64,000 bases of DNA from Porphyra umbilicalis (GCA_002049455.2 KV919068.1:28938-92937); one strand, 5' to 3'. Shown: positions 1 through 11,644, numbered from the stretch's first letter. The notes: a model not told the origin generated them from the sequence alone. Numbers and translations are program-made.

Positions 1-168
1 GTAACAGCTTTTCCTATTGTTCGTTTGCAAGTTACGTTTTGAAAAAAGAAACCACAAGGTCCCCAAACCTAGCGCCGCGCCCCAGGCCCCGTGCCTCTGA
101 TGCAGCCACACCCCGGTTCCCCAGACGCCACGGAAAGAGGGGGCCACAGCAGAGCCCCGCGGCGTCCC

Positions 169-2265
169 CTACGCGCGGGATCCCCTCGCCTCCTCCAACA
201 CGGACGGGTGCGCGTACGTTGCCGGCGCAGGCGCCAGCTTGGGCCGCGCCACGTACACGCGGTCGCGCAGCGAAAAGGCCGCCTTGTAGCTACTCACCAG
301 CGTAAAGTCGTCATCGTCCACCTCGTCATCGTCCTCCCCCTCGTCCTCCTCCTCGTCCTCGTCGACCATGCCGAGTGCGGCGCCGGGGACGGCCAGCTGC
401 GGGCGGGTCGCGTCAGGGCGGACGGCCGCGGCGCCGTTTGTCGCCGCCGCGCCCGCCGCCGTCGCCCCCGCCACCGCGTCGGTGGCCAGCGGCGACACGG
501 CTAGGGCGGCAGCGTCGGTGGGTGTCCCGTCGGCGCCTACCTCGGCGGCCAAGTTCGTCACGTCCACGAGGACGCCAACCGACCCGTCCAACAGGCGCAC
601 CTCAAACGCCGCCTCGACGCGGTGGGTGACGAGCGTCGCGACGAGCGCACCGCCGCTCGCCGCCGCAGCTGCCACGTAAAATGCATTGTACGCCGCCCGC
701 GGCACGCCATCGGCGGTGAGGGAGGCCGGCGCCACCGCCCCCGCCGCCGCCGCGGACCGCCCCGCAAAGTTGAGCGCCGCAATCGCCGACGCGGACGCGG
801 CCTCCCCAATGCCCATCATCAGCCCCGCGGCGACGCCAAACACCGCCCCCCCATTGGCGGGCGCAAACACCTCCCGGGAGAGCACCGCGAGGTTGCCCGC
901 CGCCGCCGAAAAGGTGCAGTACAAGAGGATGAGGGCGCCGAAAAAGGCGCCAAAGCCGCCGCCGGCCGAGCCGCCGCCCATGGCCGCCATGGCGAGAAAG
1001 ACGGCCGTCTGGGCGGCCATCAGGAGGACGAGGCTGTTTTTAGCGCCCGACCAGAGCCACCGGCTGCCGGGCACGACGAGCACGTCGACTGCAATGCCCG
1101 CAGCGAGGCGCGCCGCAATCCCCACGCCGTTCATGATGGCAAACTTGAGGGGGAGGCCCGCCGCGGCCGCGGCAGCGGGCGTGTCGAAAAACACGCCCGT
1201 GGTCGAGAAGAACCAGGGGAGGCACGCGCCAAAGCCGAGCTGCGCGACAAAGCAAATGTACATGTAGAGCCAAAACTGGTGCAGCGTCACGAGCTGCGAC
1301 CAGGGGAGGGCGGTGCCGTGCACGTGGGTATCGTCGAGGGGGGGGGGGAGGGGAGGGGGGGGGCGACCGCCGCGCTGCCATTGACGGCGACCGCCGTTGA
1401 CACGGCCCGCCCGCCGCCGCTGCGGGCGTCGCCGGCGTCGGAGGGCGAGCGAGTGCCCGCCCGCCGCCGCCGCGGTTGCCCGCCCGCCGCGTCCGCCGTC
1501 GCGACGGCGCCATAGGCCACCGCCGCCGTCGGCTCGCCCGCCGGCAGCAGCGCCTTTCCCGCGTGTTCGTCGCGCCCCCCCCCCCCCCGCCAGCGCCGAC
1601 GCCCGCGCCCCCCCCCCCCCCCCCCCCTCCAGCTCGGGCGGAAACGATAGCCACGGCGTCAGCAGCGCACACGGCACCGCCCACAGGGCCGCCGTTGCGT
1701 ACACGGCGCGGATGCCGCCGAGCCGTCGCACGAGCGCCGCAAAGACGGCCGCAAACACCATGCCGCCGAGCCCAAACGCCGCCATCCCCACCCCCGTCGC
1801 GAGCCCCGTGCGGCGGCGGGGCGCCCACGCGGCGAGCAGCTCCACGGCGAGGAGGTAGTAGACGCCGAGGGCAATGCCTTGCGCCGCCACCGCCGCGGTG
1901 AGGGCGAGCGCCGAGCGGCCCGCGGCGGCGGCGCCCGCGGCGGCGAGGCCCGCAAAGCAGAGCGCCGAGCCCGCCGACAGCCGCCGCGCGAGGCGGCTGC
2001 GGGTGCCGCCGCCGGCGGGGGCGCCCGAAATGACCAGCCCGGCGACGAGCATGGCCGGCGCCGAGACGAGGCTCATGAGGCCGAGCGCCGACGACCAGAC
2101 GCCGGCGAGGGGGTGGCCCCCCGCCCCGCCGCCGAGGGCGTCCATGGCCGGCGAAAAGATGGAGAGGGAGTAGGTGCTGCCGGCGAGGAGCATCAGCAGG
2201 CAGGCGCCGCATAGGTTGACGACTTGGGCGTAGGAGCCGGCGGGGCAGCGCCGGCCGCCGGCCAT
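169..2265 (-). CDS. Major facilitator superfamily transporter (OFA/Mch1/nodulin-like type)
   Basis: A polytopic membrane carrier of 698 aa from the ATG at 2265. The N-half (about residues 10-212) opens with a first helix ending AGSTYSLSIF, typical of the oxalate/formate-antiporter and Mch1/nodulin-like MFS groups, and includes a loop rich in Arg after TM4. A Gly/Arg-rich, low-complexity central loop (about 212-315) precedes the C-half (about 318-570), which starts WSQLVTLHQFWLYMYICF. The cytosolic tail has a strongly acidic stretch around residues 634-650. The reading frame stays open upstream to 2808, but that extension is Pro/Arg-rich and the ATG at 2265 directly precedes the first helix. 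Inside the central loop another frame (about 1287-1520) reads more naturally, and it lies between a G-run and C-runs, so the loop sequence is doubtful. Substrate is unknown; a monocarboxylate is a family-based guess. Confidence 0.75.
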   Translation of the reverse strand: MAGGRRCPAGSYAQVVNLCGACLLMLLAGSTYSLSIFSPAMDALGGGAGGHPLAGVWSSALGLMSLVSAPAMLVAGLVISGAPAGGGTRSRLARRLSAGSALCFAGLAAAGAAAAGRSALALTAAVAAQGIALGVYYLLAVELLAAWAPRRRTGLATGVGMAAFGLGGMVFAAVFAALVRRLGGIRAVYATAALWAVPCALLTPWLSFPPELEGGGGGGARASALAGGGGARRTRGKGAAAGGRADGGGGLWRRRDGGRGGRATAAAAGGHSLALRRRRRPQRRRAGRVNGGRRQWQRGGRPPPPLPPPLDDTHVHGTALPWSQLVTLHQFWLYMYICFVAQLGFGACLPWFFSTTGVFFDTPAAAAAAGLPLKFAIMNGVGIAARLAAGIAVDVLVVPGSRWLWSGAKNSLVLLMAAQTAVFLAMAAMGGGSAGGGFGAFFGALILLYCTFSAAAGNLAVLSREVFAPANGGAVFGVAAGLMMGIGEAASASAIAALNFAGRSAAAAGAVAPASLTADGVPRAAYNAFYVAAAAASGGALVATLVTHRVEAAFEVRLLDGSVGVLVDVTNLAAEVGADGTPTDAAALAVSPLATDAVAGATAAGAAATNGAAAVRPDATRPQLAVPGAALGMVDEDEEEDEGEDDDEVDDDDFTLVSSYKAAFSLRDRVYVARPKLAPAPATYAHPSVLEEARGSRA

Positions 2266-2922
2266 GGTCGGGTGGACCGGGGCCGGGGGGGGGGGGGCAG
2301 CGGCGGCACAGAAGCGTGGAACCCGCGGCAGCGAAAGCTGCCGCCTCCACGAGGCAAAAGCCAGACAGGAGAGGCGCCCCACCGAAGAAGCAGAAATAAA
2401 GATGACCTGGCCGACCTGCCCGCCGCACGGAGGCGAGGGCACCCACCGCGACGCACCGGGCAGCGGAGTCGGCCAGCACAAAACGGCCGCGGCAGACCGG
2501 AACGGTGCCGACCGCTGGGCCGTGCCCACCCACAGGGCAAGAGCCGCGTTGGTCCTCGCTTGGGGGGAGAGGGGCAAGACACGCGGCGGCGTGCGGAAGG
2601 GCCCACACCCTGCCGGCAGCGCCGCCAACGAGGGCGGACGGGGGTAGGTGTGTGGAAGCTGCTCGCCGCCGCCACCGACGCTGCCGGCGCTGCTGATCCC
2701 CTCTGCTGGGGTCTTCACCGACGCGGCGCTCGGTCCGGATCGGGGCTCTCCCCCGGGCGCCGCTTCCGCGCGCCTCTCGAGAGTCAGCGACGGGAGATAG
2801 GGTGCCACGAGGGGCTAATTGCGAACTGATTTGATCTTCACCCTTTTAAATGTTCAATTGACCATTCGCGCGTCCCAACTTTAGTTCCTAACCCTTTTTT
2901 TTCTCGCTCCCTTCTTTCGTAC
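2266..2922. other. Intergenic, 5' flank of the MFS gene
   Basis: This stretch separates the divergent MFS gene and the transposase-like reading frames. The half next to the MFS gene is GC-rich. From about 2815 it becomes AT-richer, with TTTTAAATG at 2845-2853 and a T-run at 2896-2903. No coding signal or recognised motif is seen; it probably holds the MFS promoter. Confidence 0.4.
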
Positions 2923-3603
2923 GTGCGCTTTTGTCCATTGTCATCTCGGTGGCGCCTGGGAAGATATGAGGCCTCTGCTGTCGTTCAGCGTGTGTTCATT
3001 GGGAGTGCACCTGCCTATGTGTGTGTCTCGTGCACCTCCGCCTTCCTTAAGCCAGGCGATGGTGCTGCTCTATGGCGTCGGGCGGTGCGATTCGGCGTCA
3101 TCGACGACGCCGAGACGATTGAGTTCTACAAGTCGGTGCCGGAGCGGAAGTGCGCTGTGCGCCAAGAGTTGGACACCAACGGGACATTCTTGCGTGTATG
3201 CCTGACGTGCTGTCACGCGAGCCCCCCTGTTGGTAAACGTGTTGCGTCCCAGTGCCTCTCTCTACTCCACTCCGAGATTAAGACGGACACCGCCGCGTCT
3301 TCCCTACCAGGTCCTTCCTGCATCCCATTCCTTTGGGGCACGAACAAGGGAGAAGCACAAGCAAGATTACGTCGGGCGGAACGCGAAAAGATTTGCGCTG
3401 CGTGCAAGACGGCTGCCGAATACCGCAGTCGCGCGGTTCGCATGCCCTCTTTGGCAATCCGACGATGCTCAAGAAGCACGTGGTCTCCAAGGTGTGCACC
3501 CCACCGGCCGACGTGTACCGCATCCTCCTTGAGCGGCTCGTCGGCAGCCATTGCAAGGACACCCTGGGCTCCAGCCGTCGCCGGGAGCAGCTGGTCGACT
3601 TGA
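2923..3603 (+). CDS. Open frame 5' of the hAT transposase, unknown
   Basis: A 226-aa open frame that overlaps the start of the hAT transposase frame in a different register. It has two Cys pairs (CVSC near residue 34 and CLTC near residue 93) and a CAAC motif near its end. It could be the 5' part of the transposase, containing its zinc-finger region, cut off by a frameshift or joined by a small intron. The last 80 codons are Arg-rich and are probably only a shadow of the transposase frame. I do not recognise a family; read it as part of the decayed element. Confidence 0.25.
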   Translation: MRFCPLSSRWRLGRYEASAVVQRVFIGSAPAYVCVSCTSAFLKPGDGAALWRRAVRFGVIDDAETIEFYKSVPERKCAVRQELDTNGTFLRVCLTCCHASPPVGKRVASQCLSLLHSEIKTDTAASSLPGPSCIPFLWGTNKGEAQARLRRAEREKICAACKTAAEYRSRAVRMPSLAIRRCSRSTWSPRCAPHRPTCTASSLSGSSAAIARTPWAPAVAGSSWST

Positions 3604-5105
3604 CGCGCGACCGGGTGCATGATGCGTCTGCGGGGGGGCCGTCCATGCACACGGAGAGCACTGGACGGGCGGGCGGTAGCGGTGCTGGTGTTGGTGTCTG
3701 CGGTAGCCCTCTGCGGTCGCTGTCCAGCAGGAAGTGCGCCGACCTCGACGCCCGGTGTGTACGGTGGCTATATCGCAGTGCGCTCCTCCTGCGCACGACT
3801 GAGGCTCCTGCCTTTCAGGCCTTCTGCAAGGGGCTCAACGCGGCCTACAAGCCGCCTTCACGCTTCTCTTTGGCCGGTCCCCTACTCGACCGGAAGTTTG
3901 CAGCGCAGTCGGTGCTTGTGGACGCGTTTGTGGCGCGTAGTGTGGCCGCTGGGGACATCATCATTGGCGGTGACGGCTGGACGGACCAGCAGCGCAACAG
4001 CATCTGCAACGTCATGCTCTTCACCCCCGAGCCACTGTACGTGGAGACGGGCATGTGGCCCGAGCAGCGGCACACGGCCGACAACACGGTGGCGTTCTTC
4101 ATGAAGCGCATCGAGGCGCTGGGCAAGAGGAGCGTATGTGCTGTTGTGTCGGATACGGAGCCCAACATGCGTGCCGTCTGGGGCCGCCTACAGGAGGAGT
4201 ACCCCTGGATGCTGATGGTGCCGTGCGCGGCACACTGTTTTGACCTCCTCTTCTCTGACCTGTGCAAGTACGGGGCGCCGGCGGACGCGGCGGCTTTTTG
4301 CAACCACATGACCCAGTACTGGAGGAACCACAACCTCCCCAAGAAGGTGCTCGAGCGGTGCCAGCGCGCCGAGTATGACGGCAAGGTCATCCAGCTACAG
4401 CGGCCCGCCACGACGAGGTGGAGGTCGCAGCTGGTGGCTGCCTTGTCGTTGGCGGACACCCAAGACGCGATGTAGAAGGAAGTCGTGGAAACCGCGTTCA
4501 AGTCACAGTGCCTCCGGGGGGGCACGACCGAGCAGAGGGGGGCGGCGGAGGAGACGGCCAAGGCTTTGCGGGACGAGGGGAAGTGGGGGGCTCTGACGCT
4601 GCTGGTCAAGTTGCTACGGCCGCTTGCCACGGCGCTCGGCAGCGGCCAGGCGAACGTTTGCGGGCTCGGGTCTGTGCGCCGTAGCTTCTACGAGGTGGAG
4701 GCGCACTTTGGCAACTTTGACTACGACGTCCCCGGCCGTCGGGGCGACGGTGGCGACCGGTTTCGCTTCAAGAAGCACACGCTACGGTGCCTGCAGAAGC
4801 GGAAGCGCTACACGTTGCGGCCCATCCACTCTTTGGCGTACCTGCTTGACCCTCGGTATACCGACGCGGCAGAGCAACCGGACGCGGCGGAGGCCACCGA
4901 GGCCTTTGCGCTTCTCAAGGAGCTGGCGGTTGCGCACGACGTCAAGGTGGCGATGGCGCTTCACGGTGTCGACGACGAGAGCATCCTGCCCGCGTCGTAT
5001 AGCAGGACCACACACGGGCACATCATGCATGAGTACGCGCAGTTCAAGTCCAAGGCGGGGGGGCGGTTTGAGCTGGACATTGTGTGGGAGGTGTTGTGCA
5101 CGTAA
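3333..5105 (+). pseudogene. hAT-type transposase (DUF659 class), broken
   Basis: This frame encodes a cut-and-paste DNA transposase of the hAT superfamily. A BED-like finger (CVQDGC ... LKKHVVSKVC) lies near residues 28-55. The DUF659 core follows from about residue 210: GGDGWTDQQRNSICNVML, then VVSDTEPNM, then VPCAAHCFDLL, and later RPATTRWRSQL. These match the first catalytic Asp (DGWTD), the second Asp region and the C-x-x-H insertion of the RNase-H-like fold. A TAG at 4473-4475 interrupts the frame; coding resumes in the same frame to 5105. The protein ends just after a VWEVL segment, where the C-terminal hATC dimerisation domain would be expected, so it is also truncated. No flanking terminal repeats were found by eye. 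It is a young-looking but dead copy. Confidence 0.8.
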
Positions 5106-7096
5106 AACGGGACCGTCAGAAGGACACAGGACGTTCGCTGCACGTTCTTGATATGAACATGTCCGAAAGCCTTGGGCAATGTCGCCCATGTGTTTCTTTT
5201 TTCGAGCAAGTGTCCACGTCGTCTGTGAGGGACGTTTGTATGGTTTTTAGCTACGAATCGCTCTCCATAGGGTCAAGAACGCGGTCGAGAGCGTTGTACA
5301 GGCTGGAAACGACAATTCCTGCTGCACTCGGTCGAAGCAGTTAACCGTAGTTACGAAGAAGATGCGTTTGTGCGCTCTGAGGGGCATGTTTTTGAATCTT
5401 TGACTGGGGAGGCCGGTTCTTGAGCGGACCGCGTTGAGGGGGGGGCGTCACGCACTGTGGTGGGTCAGAGGGCGTCCGTGAGATCCGAACTGGCCTTCCC
5501 CCAGTCACTGCGCGTCCTCGGCCGCGGCAAGGCTTCTTCCTTGCACTCTGTCAGTCGGTCCACCCTCAGGTAGACGCTCCACTGTCCGACAGAGAGGGTA
5601 CACCCGCATCGATAGTTGGCTGCGCCTTCGCACCGTTGCCGCGAGGACATTGTGGGGGGGGGGGGCTTGTTTGCTGAAGAGATCAAGCAGCGCGCGCAAG
5701 AGAACGAGTTCGACTTGCCGCTGCATCAGACGCAGCCATTCCTGCGTACGTGACGCATGGGCGAGCACCCGGTGTGAGCCGCGGCCGCAGAACCCCGCCG
5801 CGCGCAACGTTATGCGACGCCCTACGTAGCGCCTAGGCGCCCCGTGCGCGGTCGTGCGATGCGCGCCGACGCGCCGGGGCGCCGCCCACCGGTGTGTGCA
5901 TCATTGCAGCGACTGACGCACGGCCGTCCATACTTTTCTTTACTCCTGTGCGCGTCGACGGCACCTGTGATTTTCGGCCGCCGTGGACAGGGGCGGGGAC
6001 GGCGGGGTTCTGAGATGCCGGCCATGACACAAGCCAAGGTGTGGATGGGGGGGATGCCGAGGCAAGTGAGGAGAGGCGGTGGTGCGGCAGATTTTGTGGG
6101 GGGCCGTGGTGGGAAGCGGGGGTGCCGGCGCAGGCGTGGGCGCCGCCGGTGAGGGGCATGTCGCTGTGTGCGTGAGGTGCTTGATGTTGTTAAGCAGCGG
6201 TACACCGTGCGGTACGACATCACTGCCGATGGCGCTGCGCGTGCTCAGTGCTGTTTGACTGGTGTCTTTTGTTTTTTCTTTCGGAGCGCTGTTGCCGGCA
6301 GTCGAGCTTCGTTCAATCAATATTAGACACGGTGCCAAGTCCAGGGTGTTTTCGCGAACGCGCTTCCAGTGCACTTTACATGAGTAAATGGAAAGCAACT
6401 ACCAACACGTGGTGTACACGTTGCGGAACGTTCGTCGGTGGCCGTGCGCCGCACCGACGCTGCGACCGCTGTTTCGCTTCACACCGGTCGCCCCCGCACG
6501 GGCGGGCGACGCGTCGGGGCTACACCACGAGACAGCGAGTGGCCCTGCGGTCCTGCGGCCGCGGACACCAAGCGCGCCACCAGTCCCCACCCATGACCCA
6601 CACGCCGCCGACAACGCGGCAACCCCTCCCCCCACGAGTGCCCCCGCTGCCCGCACCGCCGCGGGGACGTGGACAGCGCCGTCAACGCCAGCGGCACCCA
6701 TGCGGCGGGACGGAACGCGGTCGCCGTCGCCCGCCCCCCACCCCCCCTAGGCGGCCACCCGTCCCCGACGCGAGGCCACACACGGCCACCCGCAGCCGCT
6801 GCCGTCGGCACCACCGCCGACGGCGACGCACGCGCGGCTGACGGCGGGCGCCGACGCGTTGATGGCGCGGCGTCCGGCAGAGGCGTCGCGGGGCGACCCC
6901 GGCGGCGGCGCGCGCATGCCCCCGCGGCCGCCCGTCGCACGGCACGTCCGGGGCGGGCGCGTCGGCACACGCAGACGCGCCGCCACCGCCGCCGCTGCCG
7001 CCGTCACACGCGTCGCCGTCGGCGGCGGCGGCGCCGCCCCGGCGAGCCGCGCAGGCCGACGCACGGCGGGTTTGCGGCCCCGCGGGGGGCCCCTAG
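5106..7096. other. Intergenic, no gene recognised
   Basis: From 5106 to about 6420 the base composition is mixed and no open frame resembles a known protein; an 11-base G-run lies at about 5656. From about 6430 to 7090 the DNA becomes a GC-rich block, roughly CGG/CCG-biased, with overlapping open frames on both strands that are composition artefacts. This block is downstream of the Prp43 gene (3' side). Confidence 0.4.
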
Positions 7097-9447
7097 CTAG
7101 GAGCGGCTGCTCGAGCCGTGCTTTTTCTTCCCCTTGCCCTTGTCCTTGTGCGCCCGCTTCTCCCGCCGCTCACGCTGCTCCGCCGCGTCGCGGGCGTCCT
7201 TACGCTCCTTGCGCTTGTACAGCACCTTGAGGTCCTCCTTGGCGGTGCCTTCGGGAAAGTTGGACAGGTCGTAATAGTGCGGCGCAATCTCCACCAGCCA
7301 CGCGCCGCGCACCTCCGTGACGGTGCGGATAAAGTTGCGTTTGGTCAACACAAACTCATTGTACATGACCCAGTCGGGGGAGCGGGATAGGCCACAGCCG
7401 GGGTGCAGGGCGACCTTTTGGTGGTCCTTGACGGTTAGGTAGCCGACGGCTTTGCCGCCCTCCCGGTGGGCGACTTGCATGAAAAAGCCCGACAGCAGCG
7501 CCCGCCGCACGCGGTCGTCCAACTCGACTGCAGGGAGCGCCGCGTCGTCGGCGCCCGCGCGGGTGCCCGGGCGAAGTCTGGCGACGAGGCGCGCCAGCTG
7601 CGAGCGCACCGAGGACGCCGACTGGAGCGCCCGCGAGTTGAGGTAGTTTTCCCAACACCACTTGTTCACGTCGCCCCCGTCAACGCCGACCGACGTGTAG
7701 GCGGTAAAGGTGCGGAGGAGCGTCAGGTGGTCCCCGTCGGGGTGCTCAAAGGCGCGCCGCGCCGAGTCCGCCCGCACCCGGTCGGCTTTGGGCCGCAGGA
7801 AAATGTTCGCCGTCGCCGACAGCATCGCCGAAATGGTCAGCAGCGCGCCGCTGACGCCGAGGTCGACCGACGCGAGGAGGGCGGCCGACAGCTCGGGCGG
7901 CAGCGGCAGCTCCGCCATGTGCTCGCCCAGTTTGGTCAGTTCCCCGTCGTCCGACAGGGCGCCGAGGTAGTTTAGGAGCTCGAGCGCGCGCATGAGCGTC
8001 TCGGGCGCGGGCGGGTCCATAAAGTCGAAGTGCACGAGGTCCACCACGCCGAGCTTTTTGAGCTGCAACACGACGTTACCGAGGTTGGAGCGCAGGATTT
8101 CGGGGTAGGTCGCCTCCTTGAGCTCCGACGCAAAGGCCGACTCGGTGTACAGGCGGTAACAGGTGCCGGGGCGCGTACGCCCCGCGCGGCCCGCCCGCTG
8201 CTTGGCCGACGCCCGGGAGATGGGGCTGACGAGCAGCGACTCGACGCGCGCCCGCGGGTTGTACACTTTTTGTTTGGAAAAGCCCGTGTCGACCACGTAC
8301 ACAACGCCGTCAATGGTCAGGGACGTTTCCGCCACGTTGGTCGAGCAGATGACCTTGCGGCCGGGCACCCCGCCCGGCGTCCGCGGCGGGGGCGCCCGCT
8401 CAAACACCCGCTGCTGCTTGGCGGGCGGCAGCGACGAGTAGAGCGGCAACACGTCAACGGCGTACGTACACGCTGGCGGGGGGAGCGCCCGCACGTCGTC
8501 GCGGATGCGCTTGCACGCCTCCTCAATCTCCTCCTCGCCCGTGAGAAAGACGAGAACGTCGCCCGGCGGCTCGGCGGCAACAATGCGGACGACCTGCTCG
8601 ACGGCCGCGTCCACATAATTGTCCACCGGCCGCGGGGTGTACTTGATGCCGACGGGAAAGACGCGGCCGGGGACCTGCATCAGCGGGGCGCCCGCAAAGT
8701 AGTCTTGGAACTTGCCCGCGTCGAGCGTCGCCGACATGACAATGAGCTTGAGGTCGGGCCGCCGCCGCAGCACGTCCTTGAGGAGCCCCATCAGCACGTC
8801 CGTCGACAGCGTCCGCTCGTGCGCCTCGTCGAGGATGATCGCCGCGTAGTGGCGGAGGTCCGGGTCGGACATGGCCTCCCGCAGGAGCATGCCGTCGGTC
8901 AAGTATTTGAGCACCGTCTCGGGGGTGGAGCGGTCATCAAAGCGGATGGAGTAGCCGACGGGCCCGCCGAGGGGCACGTCCATCTCCACCGCCACGCGCT
9001 TGGCGACGCTCAGCGCCGCCACCCGCCGCGGCTGCGTGCACGCAACGGCGTTGTAGCCAGCGTCGACGAGGAACTGGGGGACTTGCGTCGTCTTGCCAGA
9101 GCCCGTCTCCCCGACGAGGACGAGCACCTGGTGGGCGGCGAGGTGGGAGAGCAGCTCCGCCCGCGCTTCGTGGACGGGCAGCTTGCGGCGCGTCTCGAGG
9201 ATTGCAAAGTAGCCGTCGGACAGGGGCTTGCCGGTGAGCGCATTGTGGCCGTTGCCCTTGTCATTGTCGAGGACCGACGTGGTGGGGGTGTGCGTCGTCG
9301 GCCGCGCGTTGCGGGCAAACAACGAGTCGGCCAGGTAGGGGTTGTCGCGCGCGGCCGCCGCGTCGCCAGCAGCGTCGTCCATGGAGGCGTCGGGGGGGGG
9401 GGAGCCGCGGGGATGTCCAGCCGGCGCTTCTTGGATTTGCTGCCCAT
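7097..9447 (-). CDS. PRP43: DEAH-box RNA helicase Prp43/DHX15
   Basis: An ATP-dependent RNA helicase that releases the intron lariat from the spliceosome and acts in ribosome assembly; nuclear. Nearly the whole length matches the family: PVHEAR, Walker A GETGSGKTTQ, TQPRRVAA, DEAH at about 8818-8829, SAT, LTGEEEIE, TNVAETSLTIDG, QRAGRAGRTRPG, HFDFMDPPAPETL, the ratchet region, an OB-fold end with WVMYNEFVLT and APHYYDLSNF, then a Lys-rich tail. From the ATG at 9382 it gives 761 aa. The usual family N-terminus (Met-Gly-Ser-Lys-basic) is visible at 9447, MGSKSKKRRLDIPAAPP, but in another frame. The two are separated by an 11-G run at 9392-9402, and one more G would join them. I therefore place the real start at 9447. 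G-patch partners are not in the window. Confidence 0.95.
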
Positions 9448-10143
9448 CCGGTCGGACAGTAGGGCCACGCGGGGGCGCCTGCGCCGGCGCCACCGGCAGG
9501 GGAGGAAAGGCCGACGTCCACGTCGCTTTGGCGCACACCAAAATGATGAAAAAGGAAAGATATCAATAGGCAGAGGGCGAGGAGAAAGAACCGTTGGGGG
9601 GACAAGGGGACCGACGACGGGGCACCACCAGTCAGAGGGGTCGGCGGGGGCAAGACCAGAAACGGCCGCGCGACGAGCATGGCGCGACCGCAACCAAGAC
9701 GGAGCCACCTGCGGCGCGACGGCGGCCGCGGACGCGTCCTGATCCGCCACAAAGTGGCTCCCCTATAATTCTATTGTTTGCTCAGACGTATTACTGTACC
9801 GCACAGCAGTACGGGACAGTACCCATACAGCCCCTTTTCATTCCGACTGGTGGACAAGTGGCGTTTGCTGAAACGGCCGCGGACGCGGGCGCGCCGTGGG
9901 CCCTCGTGTTTTTTCTGCCGCGCCACGCGCACGGGCGTGCTTGCTGTCTGACGAGGCGCGCGGTCGGCGCCCCCCGCGTCTGCCCCGCGGCCGCCCAGTG
10001 CCCCCGCCGTGCGGCATGCGGGCGCGCCGCCCGCGGCGCCCCGGTGCGCGTGCTGCCGGCCGACGCGCCGGCAGGTCGGGTGGGTCTTGAGCCCCCCACC
10101 CCCCCCCCCCCCTTGCCGGCGTGCCCCACCCTCGGCGGCTGCC
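9448..10143. promoter_or_regulatory. Shared upstream region of two divergent genes
   Basis: About 700 bp separate the divergent starts at 9447 and 10144, so the promoters of both genes must lie here. An AT-richer core (about 9755-9850, with TATAATTCTATTG at 9764-9776) sits in the middle of otherwise GC-rich DNA. No known element can be named with confidence. Confidence 0.4.
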
Positions 10144-10272
10144 ATGGACGCAGACGCCCCCAACGCGCGGCTCGTCCCCCCGGTCGTGGACGGCGAGCGC
10201 GTCGGTGCGACCACCGCGGACGTGCCGGCGGTGCCCGCAACGTCGACGGTGCGCGCCGCGTCGACGGTGCAG

Positions 10273-10312
<40 letters not shown>

Positions 10313-10566
10313 GTGGCGCACCTCCCCCCCGCACCCCCCCCGGCGGCCACCCCCCCCTCCCCCCCCGCGCGGCGCGTCTCCCCGGCACCATGTCGACCCC
10401 GTCCGACACCTCGTCGTGCTCCCCCCCCCCGCCGGCGCGTCGGCCGCCCCGACGCTCTCGGCGGCGAGCAGCGTGACGCCGCCGCCGAGCCCGCCGCCCG
10501 CGTGGCCGCCCCTCCCCCCGTCGGCCAAGGCCGGCCGCCGCGCCGCCCCGCGGCTGGCCGCCGCCG

Positions 10567-10598
<32 letters not shown>

Positions 10599-11644
10599 GC
10601 CGCCACCGCCGCGCGGGTGGCGTCGTGGCCCTTGCGCGCGGCGGCGGGCGCCGCGACGGCGGTCGCCACCCACCCGCTCCGCCTGCTCGTGTGGGCGACG
10701 CACGGGGGGGTGGTGCTGGTCGCCGCCGCACTCGCTGCCGTTGCGCTCCTCGGCGCCGCGCGGCAGCGGCGGGCGACGGCAGAGGCGGCGCCGCAGGCGC
10801 TGCTGACGCTCTTCACCTCCCGCCAAGAGGTTGCCCACAACCTCAAGGCGCTCTCCGCCATGCCCGTCGAGCGCCTCCACGTCTACGCCGACGCCGCGTG
10901 CGTGCGGGCGAGCTCCCACGCCTCCGCCACCGACGCGCTGCGGCGGCAGCTGCAGGGCGTGCCGGCGGCCGTGCGGGAGCCCCTCGTCGCCAAAGCGCTC
11001 GTCCCCGGCGTGAGTGTGACCAAGAGCGAGGAGAATACGGCGTTTGGCGTGGAAACCGCCGGCACCGCCTCCTCCTACATGGCCTTTTACGCGACGCAGT
11101 TTGAGGCCGCGGGGGTGGCGCTCCCCGAATCCTACTCCACCTGCGTCCTCGTGTCGGGCGTCGACTTGCGCGTCGGGGAGGACGTGGCCGAGTGGGAAAC
11201 CGTCGAGCGCCCCGTGCAAGTCGGCACCCGCCCGTGCCAGTGCCTCGTCGGCGGCTGGGGGTGCGCGGCGTGCCCGGAAATGGCCAAGGAGGTCACCCGC
11301 CGGCCGGTGCTCGCGCGCCACGCGCTGTCCCTCGACTTGCAGATGAAGCTCCACCGGTGGATGGTGCGGCAAGCCGTCGACCGCGCGCGGGCCCTCGGCA
11401 CGCACGAGCCGGGGGCGGGGGCGGCGGCGGCGCTGCGGCACCCGGCCGCGTTTTTGGCGGCAACGACGGGGGCGTGGGGGGGGCCCCGCCGCGCCACCTA
11501 CTTGGGCGGGACGTCGCTGCGCGGCGTGCCGGCGGTGGGGGAGGCGGCGGCCGGCGGGGATGGGGGGGGGGGGGGGGGGGCGCTGGGGGGGAGGGCGGCG
11601 CCGACGCCGACGCGGCTGGGGGCGGCGGCGAGGCGGACCTTTGA
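10144..11644 (+). CDS. Unknown membrane protein with a Cys-rich C-terminal domain
   Basis: Not recognised. From the ATG at 10144 (context GCTGCCATGG) the protein has an Ala/Thr N-terminal region with a 13-Ala run. It then changes frame at a 10-C run (10421-10430). After that come a Pro/Ala linker, one clear membrane helix (LLVWATHGGVVLVAAALAAVALLG, given here only in outline, about 10685-10755) and a folded-looking domain of about 250 aa. That domain contains HNLKALSAMPVERLHVYADA, a TKSEENTAFGVET segment and the cysteine cluster CQCLVGGWGCAACP (about 11236-11277). A second shift at the 19-G run 11562-11580 leads to a natural end, GGEADL-stop at 11642-11644. Both shifts need one extra base. 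A metal-binding or membrane-anchored domain is possible; no function is claimed. Confidence 0.65.

Noticed and set aside
8030-9742. 570-codon open frame antisense to the Prp43 gene
   Set aside because: It mirrors the helicase codons, has no domain and an Arg/His-rich composition, typical of a GC-rich antisense shadow.
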